In this document: positions 33,031 through 41,970 of the stretch, one piece after another
Layout of the letters: each line of letters starts with the position of its first letter
How positions within the stretch are numbered: the first letter of the stretch is position 1
Position numbers and translations under genes: made by a program
Source of the DNA: an uncultured Aliiroseovarius sp.
GTDB lineage: Bacteria; Pseudomonadota; Alphaproteobacteria; Rhodobacterales; Rhodobacteraceae
Reading direction: 5' to 3'
DNA: 64,000 nt
NCBI RefSeq assembly: GCF_947492455.1
Contig: NZ_CANLNB010000001.1
Location: 62,001-126,000 of the forward strand
The notes under the pieces: model-generated
The model's database searches: none
What the model saw: only the letters and a program-made list of their open reading frames with translations
Told to the model about the DNA's origin: nothing

Positions 33031-34308
33031 ATGGCGGACACCTCTTCGATCCTGGAACGGCGCGCGCAGCTTCTTGGCCCGAACATGACCACCTTCTATC
33101 GCGAACCCGTTCACGTTGTCCGCGGTGAAGGCACGTGGCTGTGGGATGCGGATGGGAACCGCTATCTGGACTGCTACAACAACGTCCCGCATGTCGGTCA
33201 CGCCCATCCGAAAGTGGTCGAGGCGATCACCAAGCAGGCCGCGACTCTGAACACCCACACGCGCTATCTGCACGAGGGCATTCTGGACTATGCCGAGCGT
33301 CTGACCGGCACGATGGATCACGGGCTGGACACGATGATCATGGTCTGCACCGGCTCCGAGGCGAACGACATCGCCCTGCGCATGGGCCGCGCGATGACCG
33401 AGAAGGTGGGCATCATCTGCACCGACAACACCTATCACGGCAACACCGATCTGGTCAGCCAGATGTCGTCAAAGCGCACGCCGATTGGCGGGCCGGTGGA
33501 CTGGGTCAAGAAGGTGCCCGCGCCGGATACGCTGTCTCCGCTGGGCGGCAGCGCCGAGGCCCAGCCACAGGCCTTTGCCGACGAGATCCAGCGCGCGATT
33601 GATGAGCTGGAGGAGGCAGGGTACGGCTTCGGCACGCTGATCCTCGACCCGTTTTTCGCCAATGAAGGCTTTCATACGCTGCCCAAAGGTTTCCTCGACC
33701 CGACCTTAGCGGTGGTCCGCATGGCCGGCGGCATCATCATCGCAGACGAGGTGCAACCGGGCTTTGGTCGCACGGGACGTAATTTCTGGGGGCATGACCG
33801 GATCGGGTTGGTGCCTGACATCGTGACGATGGGCAAGCCGATGGGGAACGGGCATCCGGTGGCAGCCGTGGTTACGCGGCCTGAGATCATGGCCGAATTC
33901 CGCACCCGTTTCGGGTACTTCAACACATTCGGCGGCAACCCAGTGTCTGCGGCGGCGGCGATGGCGGTTCTGGATGTGCTCGAAGAAGAAGAGCTGGTCC
34001 AAAACGCACGCGACACGGGCGACTATGCGTTGGGGTTGCTTAAGGAACTATCGCACCCGATGATCGCAGACACGCGTGGCGCAGGCATGTTCATGGGCAT
34101 CGAATTCACGCGCGACGGCGACCCGGAAGGCGCGACGACGTTCTGCAAAGATCTGGTGGAAGAGGTACGCAATCGTGGCGTGCTGTTGCACCTGATGGGG
34201 CGGCATTATCACGGGATCAAGATCCGTCCGCCCATGTGTTTTAGCCGCGCGCAGGCCGACCTTTTGGCCGAGACGCTGGACGCCGCGCTGAAAGCCGTTC
34301 CCGCATGA
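33031..34308 (+). CDS. Class-III PLP enzyme, probable phospholyase (ETNPPL/PHYKPL-like)
   Basis: The 425-residue protein is a fold-type I class-III aminotransferase homolog. The PLP lysine is K269 in DIVTMGKPMGNGHPVAAV. The text around NVPHVGHAHPKVVEAI, THTRYLHEGILDYAERL, GSEANDIALRM and GYFNTFGGNPVSAAAAMAVL is strikingly close to vertebrate phosphoethanolamine and 5-phosphohydroxylysine phospholyases. These release phosphate and ammonia rather than transferring an amino group. The partner gene, coupled by ATGA overlap, encodes an APH-fold kinase that could make the phosphorylated substrate. The ATG at 33031 follows CGGAGCATGAC. An ordinary aminotransferase remains possible. Confidence 0.82.
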   Translation: MADTSSILERRAQLLGPNMTTFYREPVHVVRGEGTWLWDADGNRYLDCYNNVPHVGHAHPKVVEAITKQAATLNTHTRYLHEGILDYAERLTGTMDHGLDTMIMVCTGSEANDIALRMGRAMTEKVGIICTDNTYHGNTDLVSQMSSKRTPIGGPVDWVKKVPAPDTLSPLGGSAEAQPQAFADEIQRAIDELEEAGYGFGTLILDPFFANEGFHTLPKGFLDPTLAVVRMAGGIIIADEVQPGFGRTGRNFWGHDRIGLVPDIVTMGKPMGNGHPVAAVVTRPEIMAEFRTRFGYFNTFGGNPVSAAAAMAVLDVLEEEELVQNARDTGDYALGLLKELSHPMIADTRGAGMFMGIEFTRDGDPEGATTFCKDLVEEVRNRGVLLHLMGRHYHGIKIRPPMCFSRAQADLLAETLDAALKAVPA

Positions 34309-35249
34309 GCACCACTTTGAAACAGGCCCTCAAGGCGTGGGGCGCGCAGCATGTGCGGATGATCAAGGATCGCGAGAACGCGGTGCATGAGGTGCGGATT
34401 TCCGGTAAGCCCGCCGCACTGCGTCTGCACCGTCCGGGGTATCAATCCGAAGCTGCCATTCGGTCGGAGCTCGACTGGATGGCTGCGCTGGCCGCGAAGG
34501 GCATGCGGGTGCCCTCGCCCATCCCGACGAAGGATGGCGATCTGGTGTTTTCGCTGGGGTCCGATCAGTGCGCGACGATGGTGTCGTGGGTCGAGGGCGC
34601 CCCGATTGGGGAAAGTGGCGTGCCGTTGCAGGGTACGGTCAAGGATCAGGCCGCGCTGTATCGCAAAGTCGGCGCCGAACTGGCGAAACTGCACAACCTA
34701 ACCGATGATATCACGCTGCCCGACGGGTTCACACGGCACCGCTGGGACATCCCCGGCCTGCTGGGAGACGACCCGTTCTGGGGGCGGTTTTGGGAGTGCC
34801 CAGCGCTGCGCGAGGACGAGCGCAACATGGTGCTGCGGGCGCGGGCCGTGGCGCGTGATCTGGCGACGGTCTATCTTGAGAACGGCGCGGATTTCGGGTT
34901 GATCCATGCGGACGCCCTGCGAGAGAACGTGTTTATTCACAAGGGCTTGCTGACCCTGATCGACTTCGACGACGCAGGGTTTGGGTTTCGGCTTTACGAC
35001 CTTGCGGTGATGCTGTCACAGAACGAAGACGAACCCGCCTATGAGGCGATCAAGGCGGCTGCGCTGGCGGGGTATCGAGACCACCGCGCGCTGAGCCAAG
35101 AGGCGGAAGACCTGCTGCCCATGTTCCTAATGATGCGCCGCTTCGCCTCAATGGGCTGGGCGGTCCCGCGCTATGATCCGGCCGACCCGAAAGTCACCAG
35201 CTATACCCAAAAAGCGGTAACCGCTGCGCGGAGATTTCTCGGGGGCTAA
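34305..35249 (+). CDS. APH-fold small-molecule kinase (hydroxylysine/ethanolamine-kinase-like)
   Basis: The 314-residue product has the phosphotransferase catalytic motif LIHADALRENVF and the metal motif LIDFDDAGFG, with an N-terminal nucleotide lobe (AVHEVRISGKPAALRLHRPG). It belongs to the aminoglycoside phosphotransferase superfamily, which includes hydroxylysine and homoserine kinases. Coupling (4-base overlap) to the phospholyase-like gene suggests it phosphorylates an amino alcohol that the partner then eliminates. Antibiotic resistance is unlikely in this context. Confidence 0.82.
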   Translation: MSTTLKQALKAWGAQHVRMIKDRENAVHEVRISGKPAALRLHRPGYQSEAAIRSELDWMAALAAKGMRVPSPIPTKDGDLVFSLGSDQCATMVSWVEGAPIGESGVPLQGTVKDQAALYRKVGAELAKLHNLTDDITLPDGFTRHRWDIPGLLGDDPFWGRFWECPALREDERNMVLRARAVARDLATVYLENGADFGLIHADALRENVFIHKGLLTLIDFDDAGFGFRLYDLAVMLSQNEDEPAYEAIKAAALAGYRDHRALSQEAEDLLPMFLMMRRFASMGWAVPRYDPADPKVTSYTQKAVTAARRFLGG

Positions 35250-35464
35250 AAGCAGCGTGACAGACAAAGATCTACCAGAGACCTCAACAACACAATGTTG
35301 AACTTCTTGAGGGGGCAGCGGTGTTTTTGCTTGGGTTTCCATGACCTACTGCTACGATCATGCACGAGCATCTTGAACCCTGCGGTCCACCAAAAAGAAA
35401 GGGCATTGATCCGACAATAGGTTCAATATCCGACTAAACCCGGTCTGCAGATTTGCGCTGAATG

Positions 35465-35499
35465 CGTGCTAATACTTCATGAAGCCGCCCATTAGCACG
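35465..35499. repeat. 9-bp perfect inverted repeat upstream of the acyltransferase
   Basis: Arms CGTGCTAAT (35465-35473) and ATTAGCACG (35491-35499) are separated by 17 bases, which contain a second palindrome CTTCATGAAG (35475-35484). It ends 30 bases before the GTG start, so it could be an operator or an RNA stem in the leader. The surrounding 280 bases between kinase and acyltransferase otherwise hold nothing I recognise. Confidence 0.6.
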
Positions 35500-35529
35500 T
35501 GGCGCTGATATTTACTTGGATTCTGCCTA

Positions 35530-36642
35530 GTGACATCGCCAATAGAAAAACGTCTTGGACTCGAACTCCTTCGGTTCTACTTGGCCTTTGCGGTTGTTCT
35601 ATATCACTATTTGTTTATCGGGCCGATACACAAGATTATCCACCCGCCATATGGGAACGCGCCTGACTCAGATCTCTTTTGGATTGGAATGCTGCTTGGC
35701 GCACTTGCCGTGCCAGCCTTCTTTGTCATTAGCGGCTATACGATTTTTTTCTCGGCAGAAAGAAACAACTGGCGCAACTTCTCGGCCGCACGAGTTTCTC
35801 GCCTATACCCGGCACTGATCGTATGCGCGACATGCACCTTCCTGCTGCAGCCCGTCCCACAAGGCCAGCTCGCCAGCGAATACACTCGCATGTATTTGGA
35901 TGCAGTTCTTTTCGTACCGATCTATTTTGAACGCGGTATGATCGACGCTTCGTACTGGTCGCTGGCATATGAGGTTCGCTTCTACCTGTTCGTTGCAATT
36001 TTACTGGCCCTGCGGCTATTCAAACATGTTTCGCTGGTCATAATAGTGGTGTCATTGCTGGGAACAGCCATGTCACTTGCGCCAGAAGGCGTTGATTTAT
36101 CGAAGTATTTCCTCTTTCCCTATGCATCATTCTTCGGGATTGGCATTTCCATCGCACAGATCGAGAGACAAGGAGCCACAATCCCAAACGTCTTGATCGC
36201 TGCGCTGCATTTAGGCACCGCATCCTACGGGTTCCTATACGGTTACGAATTCATCGATATGCTTGACGGAGTTCGATCGCCTTGGTGGGTTGGCCTAGGA
36301 GCTGCGCTATTCTGCACTGGTGTTGTTATCGTACACCTGCGCGCCAAACCCAGCGCAAAGATGGCGCGGCTGGCAATCCCGCTGGGCGCGATCAGCTATC
36401 CACTCTACCTATTCCACCAAGAAATCGGATATGAGCTGATCAAATATCTCGCCCCTCATCTGGGTTTTTGGGCGAGCACGATACTTGCAATCTTCGTCGC
36501 GCTTATCGCCGCATGGCTTGTGAACATTGCCGTTGAAAAGCCATTCTCGCGCCCCTTGCGCAAGTTACTGAGCGCAAACAGGAAGCGAGATCACGAACAG
36601 TCCACAACGGATCTCGCTACAGAAGCAGTAAGGCCGCGATAG
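35530..36642 (+). CDS. Acyltransferase 3 family (OafA/YrhL-like) membrane protein
   Basis: The 370-residue multi-pass enzyme begins IEKRLGLELLRFYLAFAVVL with the catalytic-region His in VVLYHY. About ten hydrophobic spans follow and a basic, Lys/Arg-rich tail. Family members O-acetylate or acylate surface polysaccharides or lipids. The start is a GTG at 35530. GC content is visibly lower than flanking genes and codon choice is less biased, suggesting horizontal transfer. It is monocistronic between a kinase gene and the convergent pncB. Confidence 0.9.
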   Translation: MTSPIEKRLGLELLRFYLAFAVVLYHYLFIGPIHKIIHPPYGNAPDSDLFWIGMLLGALAVPAFFVISGYTIFFSAERNNWRNFSAARVSRLYPALIVCATCTFLLQPVPQGQLASEYTRMYLDAVLFVPIYFERGMIDASYWSLAYEVRFYLFVAILLALRLFKHVSLVIIVVSLLGTAMSLAPEGVDLSKYFLFPYASFFGIGISIAQIERQGATIPNVLIAALHLGTASYGFLYGYEFIDMLDGVRSPWWVGLGAALFCTGVVIVHLRAKPSAKMARLAIPLGAISYPLYLFHQEIGYELIKYLAPHLGFWASTILAIFVALIAAWLVNIAVEKPFSRPLRKLLSANRKRDHEQSTTDLATEAVRPR

Positions 36643-36713
36643 CTGGACACCTACTGAAGTCATTAGATGAATCGATCAAACGACAGGATGGCCAACAACC
36701 GCAGTTGGCGCCA

Positions 36714-38006
36714 CTATACGACGACCTCCATCCCGACCTGTTCGCCCACCCCAAACACCCGCTTATAGCGAGCAATCTCGTCTTCCGGCCCCATCGCCTT
36801 GTTGGGGTTATCCGACAGCTTCACCGTCGCCCTCCCATTCGCCTTCACCGCCTTACAGACCAGCGAGAACGGGGCGAGGGCGTTATCCGGCACGAGGTCT
36901 CGGAAATCATTCGTCAGCAGGGTGCCCCAGCCAAAGCTGGTGCGCACGCGGCCTGCGAATTGCTGGTGCAGTTCAATGATTTTGTCGGTGTCCAGACCGT
37001 CCGAGAAGATGACCATTTTCTGGGTGGGATCCTCGCCGCGGGATTTCCACCAGTTGATGGCGATCTCGGCGCCCGTCGCGGGGTCTCCGCTGTCGATGCG
37101 GATGCCGGTCCAGCCGGCCAGCCAATCGGGGGCGTTCTGAAGGAAGCCTTCGGTGCCATAGGTGTCGGGCAGGATGATGCGCAGGTTGCCGTCGTGCTCC
37201 TGCTGCCAGTCGGCGAGCACGTCATAGGGCGCTTGGGCGAGTTCGGCGTCATCTTCGGCAAGGGCCGCGTAGACCATGGGCAGTTCGTGGGCATTGGTGC
37301 CGATGGCTTCGATGTCGCGCTTCATGGCGATGTGGCAGTTCGAGGTGCCGACGAAGCTGTCGCCCAGCCCCTCCATCGCCGCTTGCACGCACCAGTCCTG
37401 CCAGAGGTAGGAGTGGCGGCGTCTTGTGCCGAAATCGGCAAGGCGCAGGCCATCGAGGGTGCGGAGCCCGGAGATCTTCTCCCACGCGCGGGTCATGGCG
37501 CGGGCGTAGAGCACTTGCAGTTCGAACTTGCCCATGCCGCGCAGGACGGCGCGGGAGCGGAGTTCCATGAGGACGGAAAGCGCGGGGATTTCCCACAGCA
37601 TAACCTCGGGCCAGGAGCCTTCGAAGGTAAGCTCGTATTGGTCGCCGACGCGTTCGAGGTGATAGGCGGGAAGGCGCATGTTCTCGAACCACTCCATGAA
37701 GTCGGAGCGGAACATCTGGCGTTTGCCATAGAAGGTGTTGCCGCGCAGCCAAGTGCTTTCGCCGCGGGACAGCGACAGCGAGCGGATATGGTCCAGTTGC
37801 TCGCGCAGTTCACCTTCGTCGATGAGGTCGGCGAGCGGGACGTGTTTCGAGCGGTTGATGAGGCTGAAAGTGACGTGGGCATCGGGCTTGTTGCGGAAGA
37901 CCGACTGGCACATCAGAAGCTTGTAGAAATCGGTGTCGATCAGCGAGCGGACGATCGGGTCGATTTTGAAGCTGTGATTGTAGACGCGGGTGGCAATATC
38001 GACCAT
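36714..38006 (-). CDS. pncB: Nicotinate phosphoribosyltransferase
   Basis: The 430-residue enzyme converts nicotinate and PRPP to nicotinate mononucleotide in NAD salvage. It has the family N-terminus (VRSLIDTDFYKLLMCQSVF), the phosphohistidine-region segment, and RIDSGDPATGAEIAINWW and KMVIFSDGLDTDKIIELH for PRPP and base binding. The ATG directly follows the pncA stop codon (TAAATG), so the two salvage genes form one operon in which PncA's product feeds PncB. Confidence 0.96.
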   Translation of the reverse strand: MVDIATRVYNHSFKIDPIVRSLIDTDFYKLLMCQSVFRNKPDAHVTFSLINRSKHVPLADLIDEGELREQLDHIRSLSLSRGESTWLRGNTFYGKRQMFRSDFMEWFENMRLPAYHLERVGDQYELTFEGSWPEVMLWEIPALSVLMELRSRAVLRGMGKFELQVLYARAMTRAWEKISGLRTLDGLRLADFGTRRRHSYLWQDWCVQAAMEGLGDSFVGTSNCHIAMKRDIEAIGTNAHELPMVYAALAEDDAELAQAPYDVLADWQQEHDGNLRIILPDTYGTEGFLQNAPDWLAGWTGIRIDSGDPATGAEIAINWWKSRGEDPTQKMVIFSDGLDTDKIIELHQQFAGRVRTSFGWGTLLTNDFRDLVPDNALAPFSLVCKAVKANGRATVKLSDNPNKAMGPEDEIARYKRVFGVGEQVGMEVVV

Positions 38007-38615
38007 TTACGCCTCCAGCTTGACGCCAGCGGCGCGCATGTTGTCACGGGCGGCTGCCAGCGAGCCATCAAGGTCAATGGCGCGGCAAGCAGGTTCAAGT
38101 ACAGTGACGTCGAAGCCCAGTTTCGCGCCGTCGATGGCCGAGTAAGCAACGCAGAAATCGGTGGCGAGGCCAACCATGGTCAGCTTGGTCACACCACGGG
38201 TGCGCAGGTAGCCTTCCAGCCCCGTGGGGGTGGTCTGGTCGTTCTCGAAAAAGGCGGAATAGCTGTCGATCTGTGGGCGGAAGCCTTTGCGGATCACAAG
38301 GTCGGCGGGATCGGTCAGAAGGTCGGGGTGGAAGGCCGCACCGTCGGTACCCTGCACGCAATGGTCGGGCCAGAGCACTTGGGGGCCATAAGGCATATCC
38401 GTCACCTCGAACGGGGCTTTGCCGTCATGGGACGTTGCGAAGGACGAATGACCCGCCGGGTGCCAATCCTGCGTGAAGACCTTCACGGCGAAGTCAGGCA
38501 GCATGGCGTTGATCAGGGGCACGATCTGGTCCCCGTCCGCGACAGCGAGTGCTCCGCCGGGGCAGAAATCGTTCTGCACGTCGATCACGATCAGGGCTTC
38601 ATCTGCACTATGCAT
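38007..38615 (-). CDS. pncA: Nicotinamidase
   Basis: The 202-residue isochorismatase-fold hydrolase deaminates nicotinamide to nicotinate. The catalytic triad regions are visible: VIDVQNDFCPGGAL (Asp), the Lys in IRKGFRPQIDSYSAFF, and the nucleophilic Cys in MVGLATDFCVAYSA. Metal ligands fit DWHPAGHSSFA. The ATG at 38615 has GGAGGAAC upstream. First gene of pncA-pncB. Confidence 0.96.
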   Translation of the reverse strand: MHSADEALIVIDVQNDFCPGGALAVADGDQIVPLINAMLPDFAVKVFTQDWHPAGHSSFATSHDGKAPFEVTDMPYGPQVLWPDHCVQGTDGAAFHPDLLTDPADLVIRKGFRPQIDSYSAFFENDQTTPTGLEGYLRTRGVTKLTMVGLATDFCVAYSAIDGAKLGFDVTVLEPACRAIDLDGSLAAARDNMRAAGVKLEA

Positions 38616-38972
38616 GGGCGTTCCTCCTTGAACTTCAATGGGTAAGGACCGGGCGCGGCAGGGTCAAGCGACGAGGGTCATCGTCACCTGTATCACCACG
38701 GGAAACGGGCGCGCATGATGCGCACCCCGATCATCCGCTGCGATCCGCCGCACAAGAAAGCCCTGACAAAACAAGGGTAAGCACAACGGAATGACACGCG
38801 ACACCGACGGCGAGGCGTATCCGCAAGATTGCATTAAGAACCTGTTAATTTTCAATTGCTTACAATTCCTAAACAAAACCCTGACGAGAAGTAAACAGTC
38901 CTTAACCTCCAGCCAACACACTTGAAGAGCGCATTCAGCGCGTGGGTGAAAACAAGGGTGGTTGGGGTGACC
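38616..38972. other. 357-base intergenic region between pncA and the RTX gene
   Basis: This divergent region holds promoters for both flanks and becomes A/T-rich on the RTX side. Its only distinct motif is the TTAA-N7-TTAA box listed separately; an extra TTAACC half-site lies near 38902. A 21-codon ORF at about 38715 lacks a ribosome site and is not called. Confidence 0.5.
38834..38848. promoter_or_regulatory. CtrA-type box TTAA-N7-TTAA
   Basis: TTAA (38834-38837), GAACCTG and TTAA (38845-38848) match exactly the full CtrA box known from alphaproteobacteria. It lies about 125 bases before the RTX-protein start. CtrA controls motility and other surface or late genes in Rhodobacterales, so this may place the RTX gene in that regulon. 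A/T-rich context raises the chance-match rate. Confidence 0.4.
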
Positions 38973-40922
38973 ATGTTTCGTTTCGCTGGCACCAGCTCGG
39001 GTGCCGGTCGACTATATGAATCGGGCATTACGGATCTAAAGATCGTCTGGCAGGATGGTCAGGCACATCTTGTATCTATCAGCGCCTCGGCCAGCGGATC
39101 GATGATTCAGACCATCGGCGCGGGCGGCACGCTGACGCTGTCCGATCAGGTCTGGACCGGCGGGGGGGCGGTGTCCTCCTCTGTCCCTGTCTTGGAACCC
39201 ATAACACACCAAGGCGCAACTGCCCTTTTGACCTTTGGCCAAAGCGACTGGGGGATTGCGGGGCTGGCTCTCGCCCCCGGCGCAACGCTATCGGACCCGG
39301 TTACGTATCAGTGGGGCCCAAGTGGGGTGGGGCTGCTTACGGCCCTGCACGCGACAGTCATCGACGGCGAGACACATATCTACGCGGCCAGCATCACCGG
39401 TGAAGGTTTTTACCACTACACAATTGATGCCGCGAACACCTTTATTCTGCAGGGTAATTATAGCCAGCCTGCAAGTCTGTCAGAACCGGATGTAGTCGAT
39501 ATCGAGTCCATTGACTTTGGAACGCATCAGGTTCTGATCATGGCCTCATCCTTGGGCGATGGCATCGCCAGCTATATGCTGAATGCAGAGGGCACCCCGT
39601 CCCTTGTGTCCGAGCATTCGGCCGCCACATCCCTGCCGGTCGGCACGCCAACAAAGCTGGCCAGCGGGAAGGTTGGCAATCAGACCTTCGTCATCATGGC
39701 GAGCGCGGGCAGCTCTTCCCTGACCGTCTTTGCGGTCGATGCAACAGGAACGCTTACCCCGACGGATCACATCCTTGATAACAAATTTACGCGCTTCTCG
39801 AATGCATCCGAACTGACCACGGTCGAACATCTGGGCCGCCTGTATGTTATCGCGGGCGGATCGGACGATGGGCTATCCCTGTTCACGGTGCTCCCTGACG
39901 GCACGCTGGTCCATTTGGACACCGTTTGGGACACCAACATGACCGCCCTTCAGAACGTCGCCGCCCTTGAGGCCACCGTCATGAATGGACAGATCGTAGT
40001 CTTTGCGACCAGCGAGACCGAACTGGGGATTACCCAATACACGATCGACCCAGATCCTGCGGGCGTAACGCTGATCGGCGGCGGCGCAGGGGATACATTA
40101 ACCGGAGGTACCGACAGCGATATCATTCATGGCGGCCTTGGCGATGATGTTCTTGTGGGCGCCGAGGGCGCTGACATTCTCAGCGATGGTGCAGGTGCGG
40201 ACACGCTGACAGGTGGTGCGGGTGCGGATGTATTTGTCCTTTCTGCCGACGATAATCTGGATACGATCACCGATTTCGATCCGGCTGAGGATTCGCTGGA
40301 TCTCAGCCGCTATCGCATGCTGTATGACGCCAGCCAGCTTGATGTGACCTCGACCAGTTGGGGGGCCATCCTGACGTATCGGAACGAGGTCCTGCATGTC
40401 TATCGCGCGGGCGGTGGGTCGCTGGATGCCTCGCATTTCCAGACACCCGACATTTTGACAGTGGACCGTCCGCCGAACGGGTTCGAATTCATCCCGGGAA
40501 ACTTGGACGGCACTCCGACGGACAGCAGCCCGCCAGAGATCGAAACCATTTGTTTTTCAATGGCAAGCTCTGGCACCCTGAATGGCTCTCACAACAGCGA
40601 GATCGAACAGCGCTCCCTTAAAGGCCAAGCTGGTTCTGCTGACAGCATGTCCGCGGATCCCGGTCTGGATAGCGATATTGATCCAGACACATTTGCGTTC
40701 CGCCACATCACCGACCACATTCGCGCGCTCACTTTTGCGGATGATGAGTTCCTGTTTCACGATGTTCTTCCAAGCGGCGGATACCCTTCCGCGAAGCAAA
40801 CACTCAGGTCCACATTCTTGGAAGACCCCCGAGAAATGGATGACGTCGGCGACAGGAACCTACTGGCGTTTCTGGGCATCGACGACCCGCCTTTTTTCGA
40901 AGACATGTTGGGTTTCTACTAA
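38973..40922 (+). CDS. RTX-type calcium-binding protein with propeller-like N-terminal part
   Basis: I start this at the ATG at 38973 (MFRFAGTSSGAG, 649 residues); a TTG at 38922 would add 17 residues but lacks a ribosome site. No Sec signal is present. Residues 1 to about 360 are repeating beta-rich blocks resembling YVTN/lactonase propellers. Residues about 368-425 carry roughly five RTX nonapeptides such as GGLGDDVLVG and GGAGADVF, for calcium binding and type I secretion. A 150-residue acidic tail ends FFEDMLGFY. Secretion by a T1SS and extracellular location are inferences; no T1SS genes are in the window. Confidence 0.8.
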   Translation: MFRFAGTSSGAGRLYESGITDLKIVWQDGQAHLVSISASASGSMIQTIGAGGTLTLSDQVWTGGGAVSSSVPVLEPITHQGATALLTFGQSDWGIAGLALAPGATLSDPVTYQWGPSGVGLLTALHATVIDGETHIYAASITGEGFYHYTIDAANTFILQGNYSQPASLSEPDVVDIESIDFGTHQVLIMASSLGDGIASYMLNAEGTPSLVSEHSAATSLPVGTPTKLASGKVGNQTFVIMASAGSSSLTVFAVDATGTLTPTDHILDNKFTRFSNASELTTVEHLGRLYVIAGGSDDGLSLFTVLPDGTLVHLDTVWDTNMTALQNVAALEATVMNGQIVVFATSETELGITQYTIDPDPAGVTLIGGGAGDTLTGGTDSDIIHGGLGDDVLVGAEGADILSDGAGADTLTGGAGADVFVLSADDNLDTITDFDPAEDSLDLSRYRMLYDASQLDVTSTSWGAILTYRNEVLHVYRAGGGSLDASHFQTPDILTVDRPPNGFEFIPGNLDGTPTDSSPPEIETICFSMASSGTLNGSHNSEIEQRSLKGQAGSADSMSADPGLDSDIDPDTFAFRHITDHIRALTFADDEFLFHDVLPSGGYPSAKQTLRSTFLEDPREMDDVGDRNLLAFLGIDDPPFFEDMLGFY

Positions 40923-41027
40923 GGAAACATCCGCACATTTCCGCGACGCAACGCACGCTTGGGTGCGGCCCCGTTAAGCATTTTCGCCAATCACTTGGTC
41001 GGAAACGACCTTTTCGCGGAGAACCTC

Positions 41028-41849
41028 ATGAGCCAGTCCCCCATCCTGTCCCTACCCCTGATCCAGCCGTCTCAGGCGCAAAAGCATGTTACGCATAATG
41101 AAGCACTTCGGGTGCTTGACGTGCTGGTCCAACTGACAGTTCAAAGCGCAGATGGCACTGCGCCGCCCGTCTCTGCCGCAGAGGGGGATCGCCATATCGT
41201 TGCCAGCGGTGCAACCGGTGGCTGGGCTGGGCAGGATCACAACATTGCCCTGTTGGAAAACGGCACTTGGCAGTTTTTCGTACCGCTGGAAGGTTGGCGC
41301 GCTGATGTTCTGGCCACGGCCGAGACCGTGCGGTTCAACGGCAGCGCGTGGGGGGAAGTAACCCCCGACACCAACAATCTGGATCTGGTCGGCGTCAACA
41401 CCAGCGCCGATACGACCAACCGGCTTGCCGTGTCTTCGGACGCAACGCTTTTGACCCATGCGGGCAGCTCGCATCAGTTGAAGGTCAACAAGGCCAGCGT
41501 CGGCGATACCGCCACGCTTCTGTTTCAGGACAACTGGTCCGGTCGTGCGGAAATGGGGCTTGCGGGGAATGACGACTTCTCGATCAAAACCAGCGCTGAC
41601 GGGTCCAGCTGGAACAGTGCGGTGGTCGCCACCGGTGGCGGAGACGTTGGGATCGGCAAAACCCCAGACGCCAAGCTGGACGTGGACGGCGTGATGAAGT
41701 TGACACCGGTGCTGACCGCCGATCTGCCCGCCGCGGCAACCATCGGCGCGGGCGGAATCGCCTTTGTGTCGGATGCGAGCGGAGGCGCTCAGCTGGCCTA
41801 TAGCGATGGTACGGCGTGGCTGAAAGTGGCAGACGGCACAGCGCTGTAA
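41028..41849 (+). CDS. DUF2793 domain protein
   Basis: The product has 273 residues; the ATG at 41028 is preceded by GGAG. The N-terminal half is a DUF2793 domain (LPLIQPSQAQKHVTHNEALR, VLDVLVQLTV), known mainly from phage tail and gene-transfer-agent related proteins. The C-terminal half (TTNRLAVSSDATLLTHAGSS, GDVGIGKTPDAKLDVDGVMK) resembles tail-fibre or trimeric beta-stalk segments. No other phage genes are nearby. It follows the RTX gene by 105 bases on the same strand, so the pair may be co-expressed surface proteins. Confidence 0.82.
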   Translation: MSQSPILSLPLIQPSQAQKHVTHNEALRVLDVLVQLTVQSADGTAPPVSAAEGDRHIVASGATGGWAGQDHNIALLENGTWQFFVPLEGWRADVLATAETVRFNGSAWGEVTPDTNNLDLVGVNTSADTTNRLAVSSDATLLTHAGSSHQLKVNKASVGDTATLLFQDNWSGRAEMGLAGNDDFSIKTSADGSSWNSAVVATGGGDVGIGKTPDAKLDVDGVMKLTPVLTADLPAAATIGAGGIAFVSDASGGAQLAYSDGTAWLKVADGTAL

Positions 41850-41864
41850 TCGGCACGAAGACTT

Positions 41865-41891
41865 GGCAGTGGCAAAAGTTTTGCCGCTGCC
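41865..41891. terminator. Long hairpin between DUF2793 gene and ugd, possible terminator
   Basis: GGCAGTGGCAAAA (41865-41877) pairs with TTTTGCCGCTGCC (41879-41891) with one G-U. The A and T runs lie inside the stem and no clear T-tract follows, so termination efficiency is uncertain. It separates convergent genes. Confidence 0.5.
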
Positions 41892-41970
41892 GGATGCACT
41901 ACCTATAGACCCAACATCTGCGACGCGCTTTAAAGCAAACGACAGATGAACGGGCACCCGTCCTTGGCAA

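Noticed and set aside
34305-35249. Aminoglycoside resistance gene
   Set aside because: APH fold only; translational coupling to a PLP phospholyase-like gene points to metabolism, and no mobile context exists.
36705-38645. 646-residue plus-strand ORF opposite pncB and pncA
   Set aside because: It mirrors two well-identified enzymes; its composition is an antisense artefact of GC-rich codon bias.
41028-41849. Prophage or gene transfer agent cluster
   Set aside because: Only DUF2793 is phage-like; no capsid, portal, terminase, integrase or att-like repeats are nearby.
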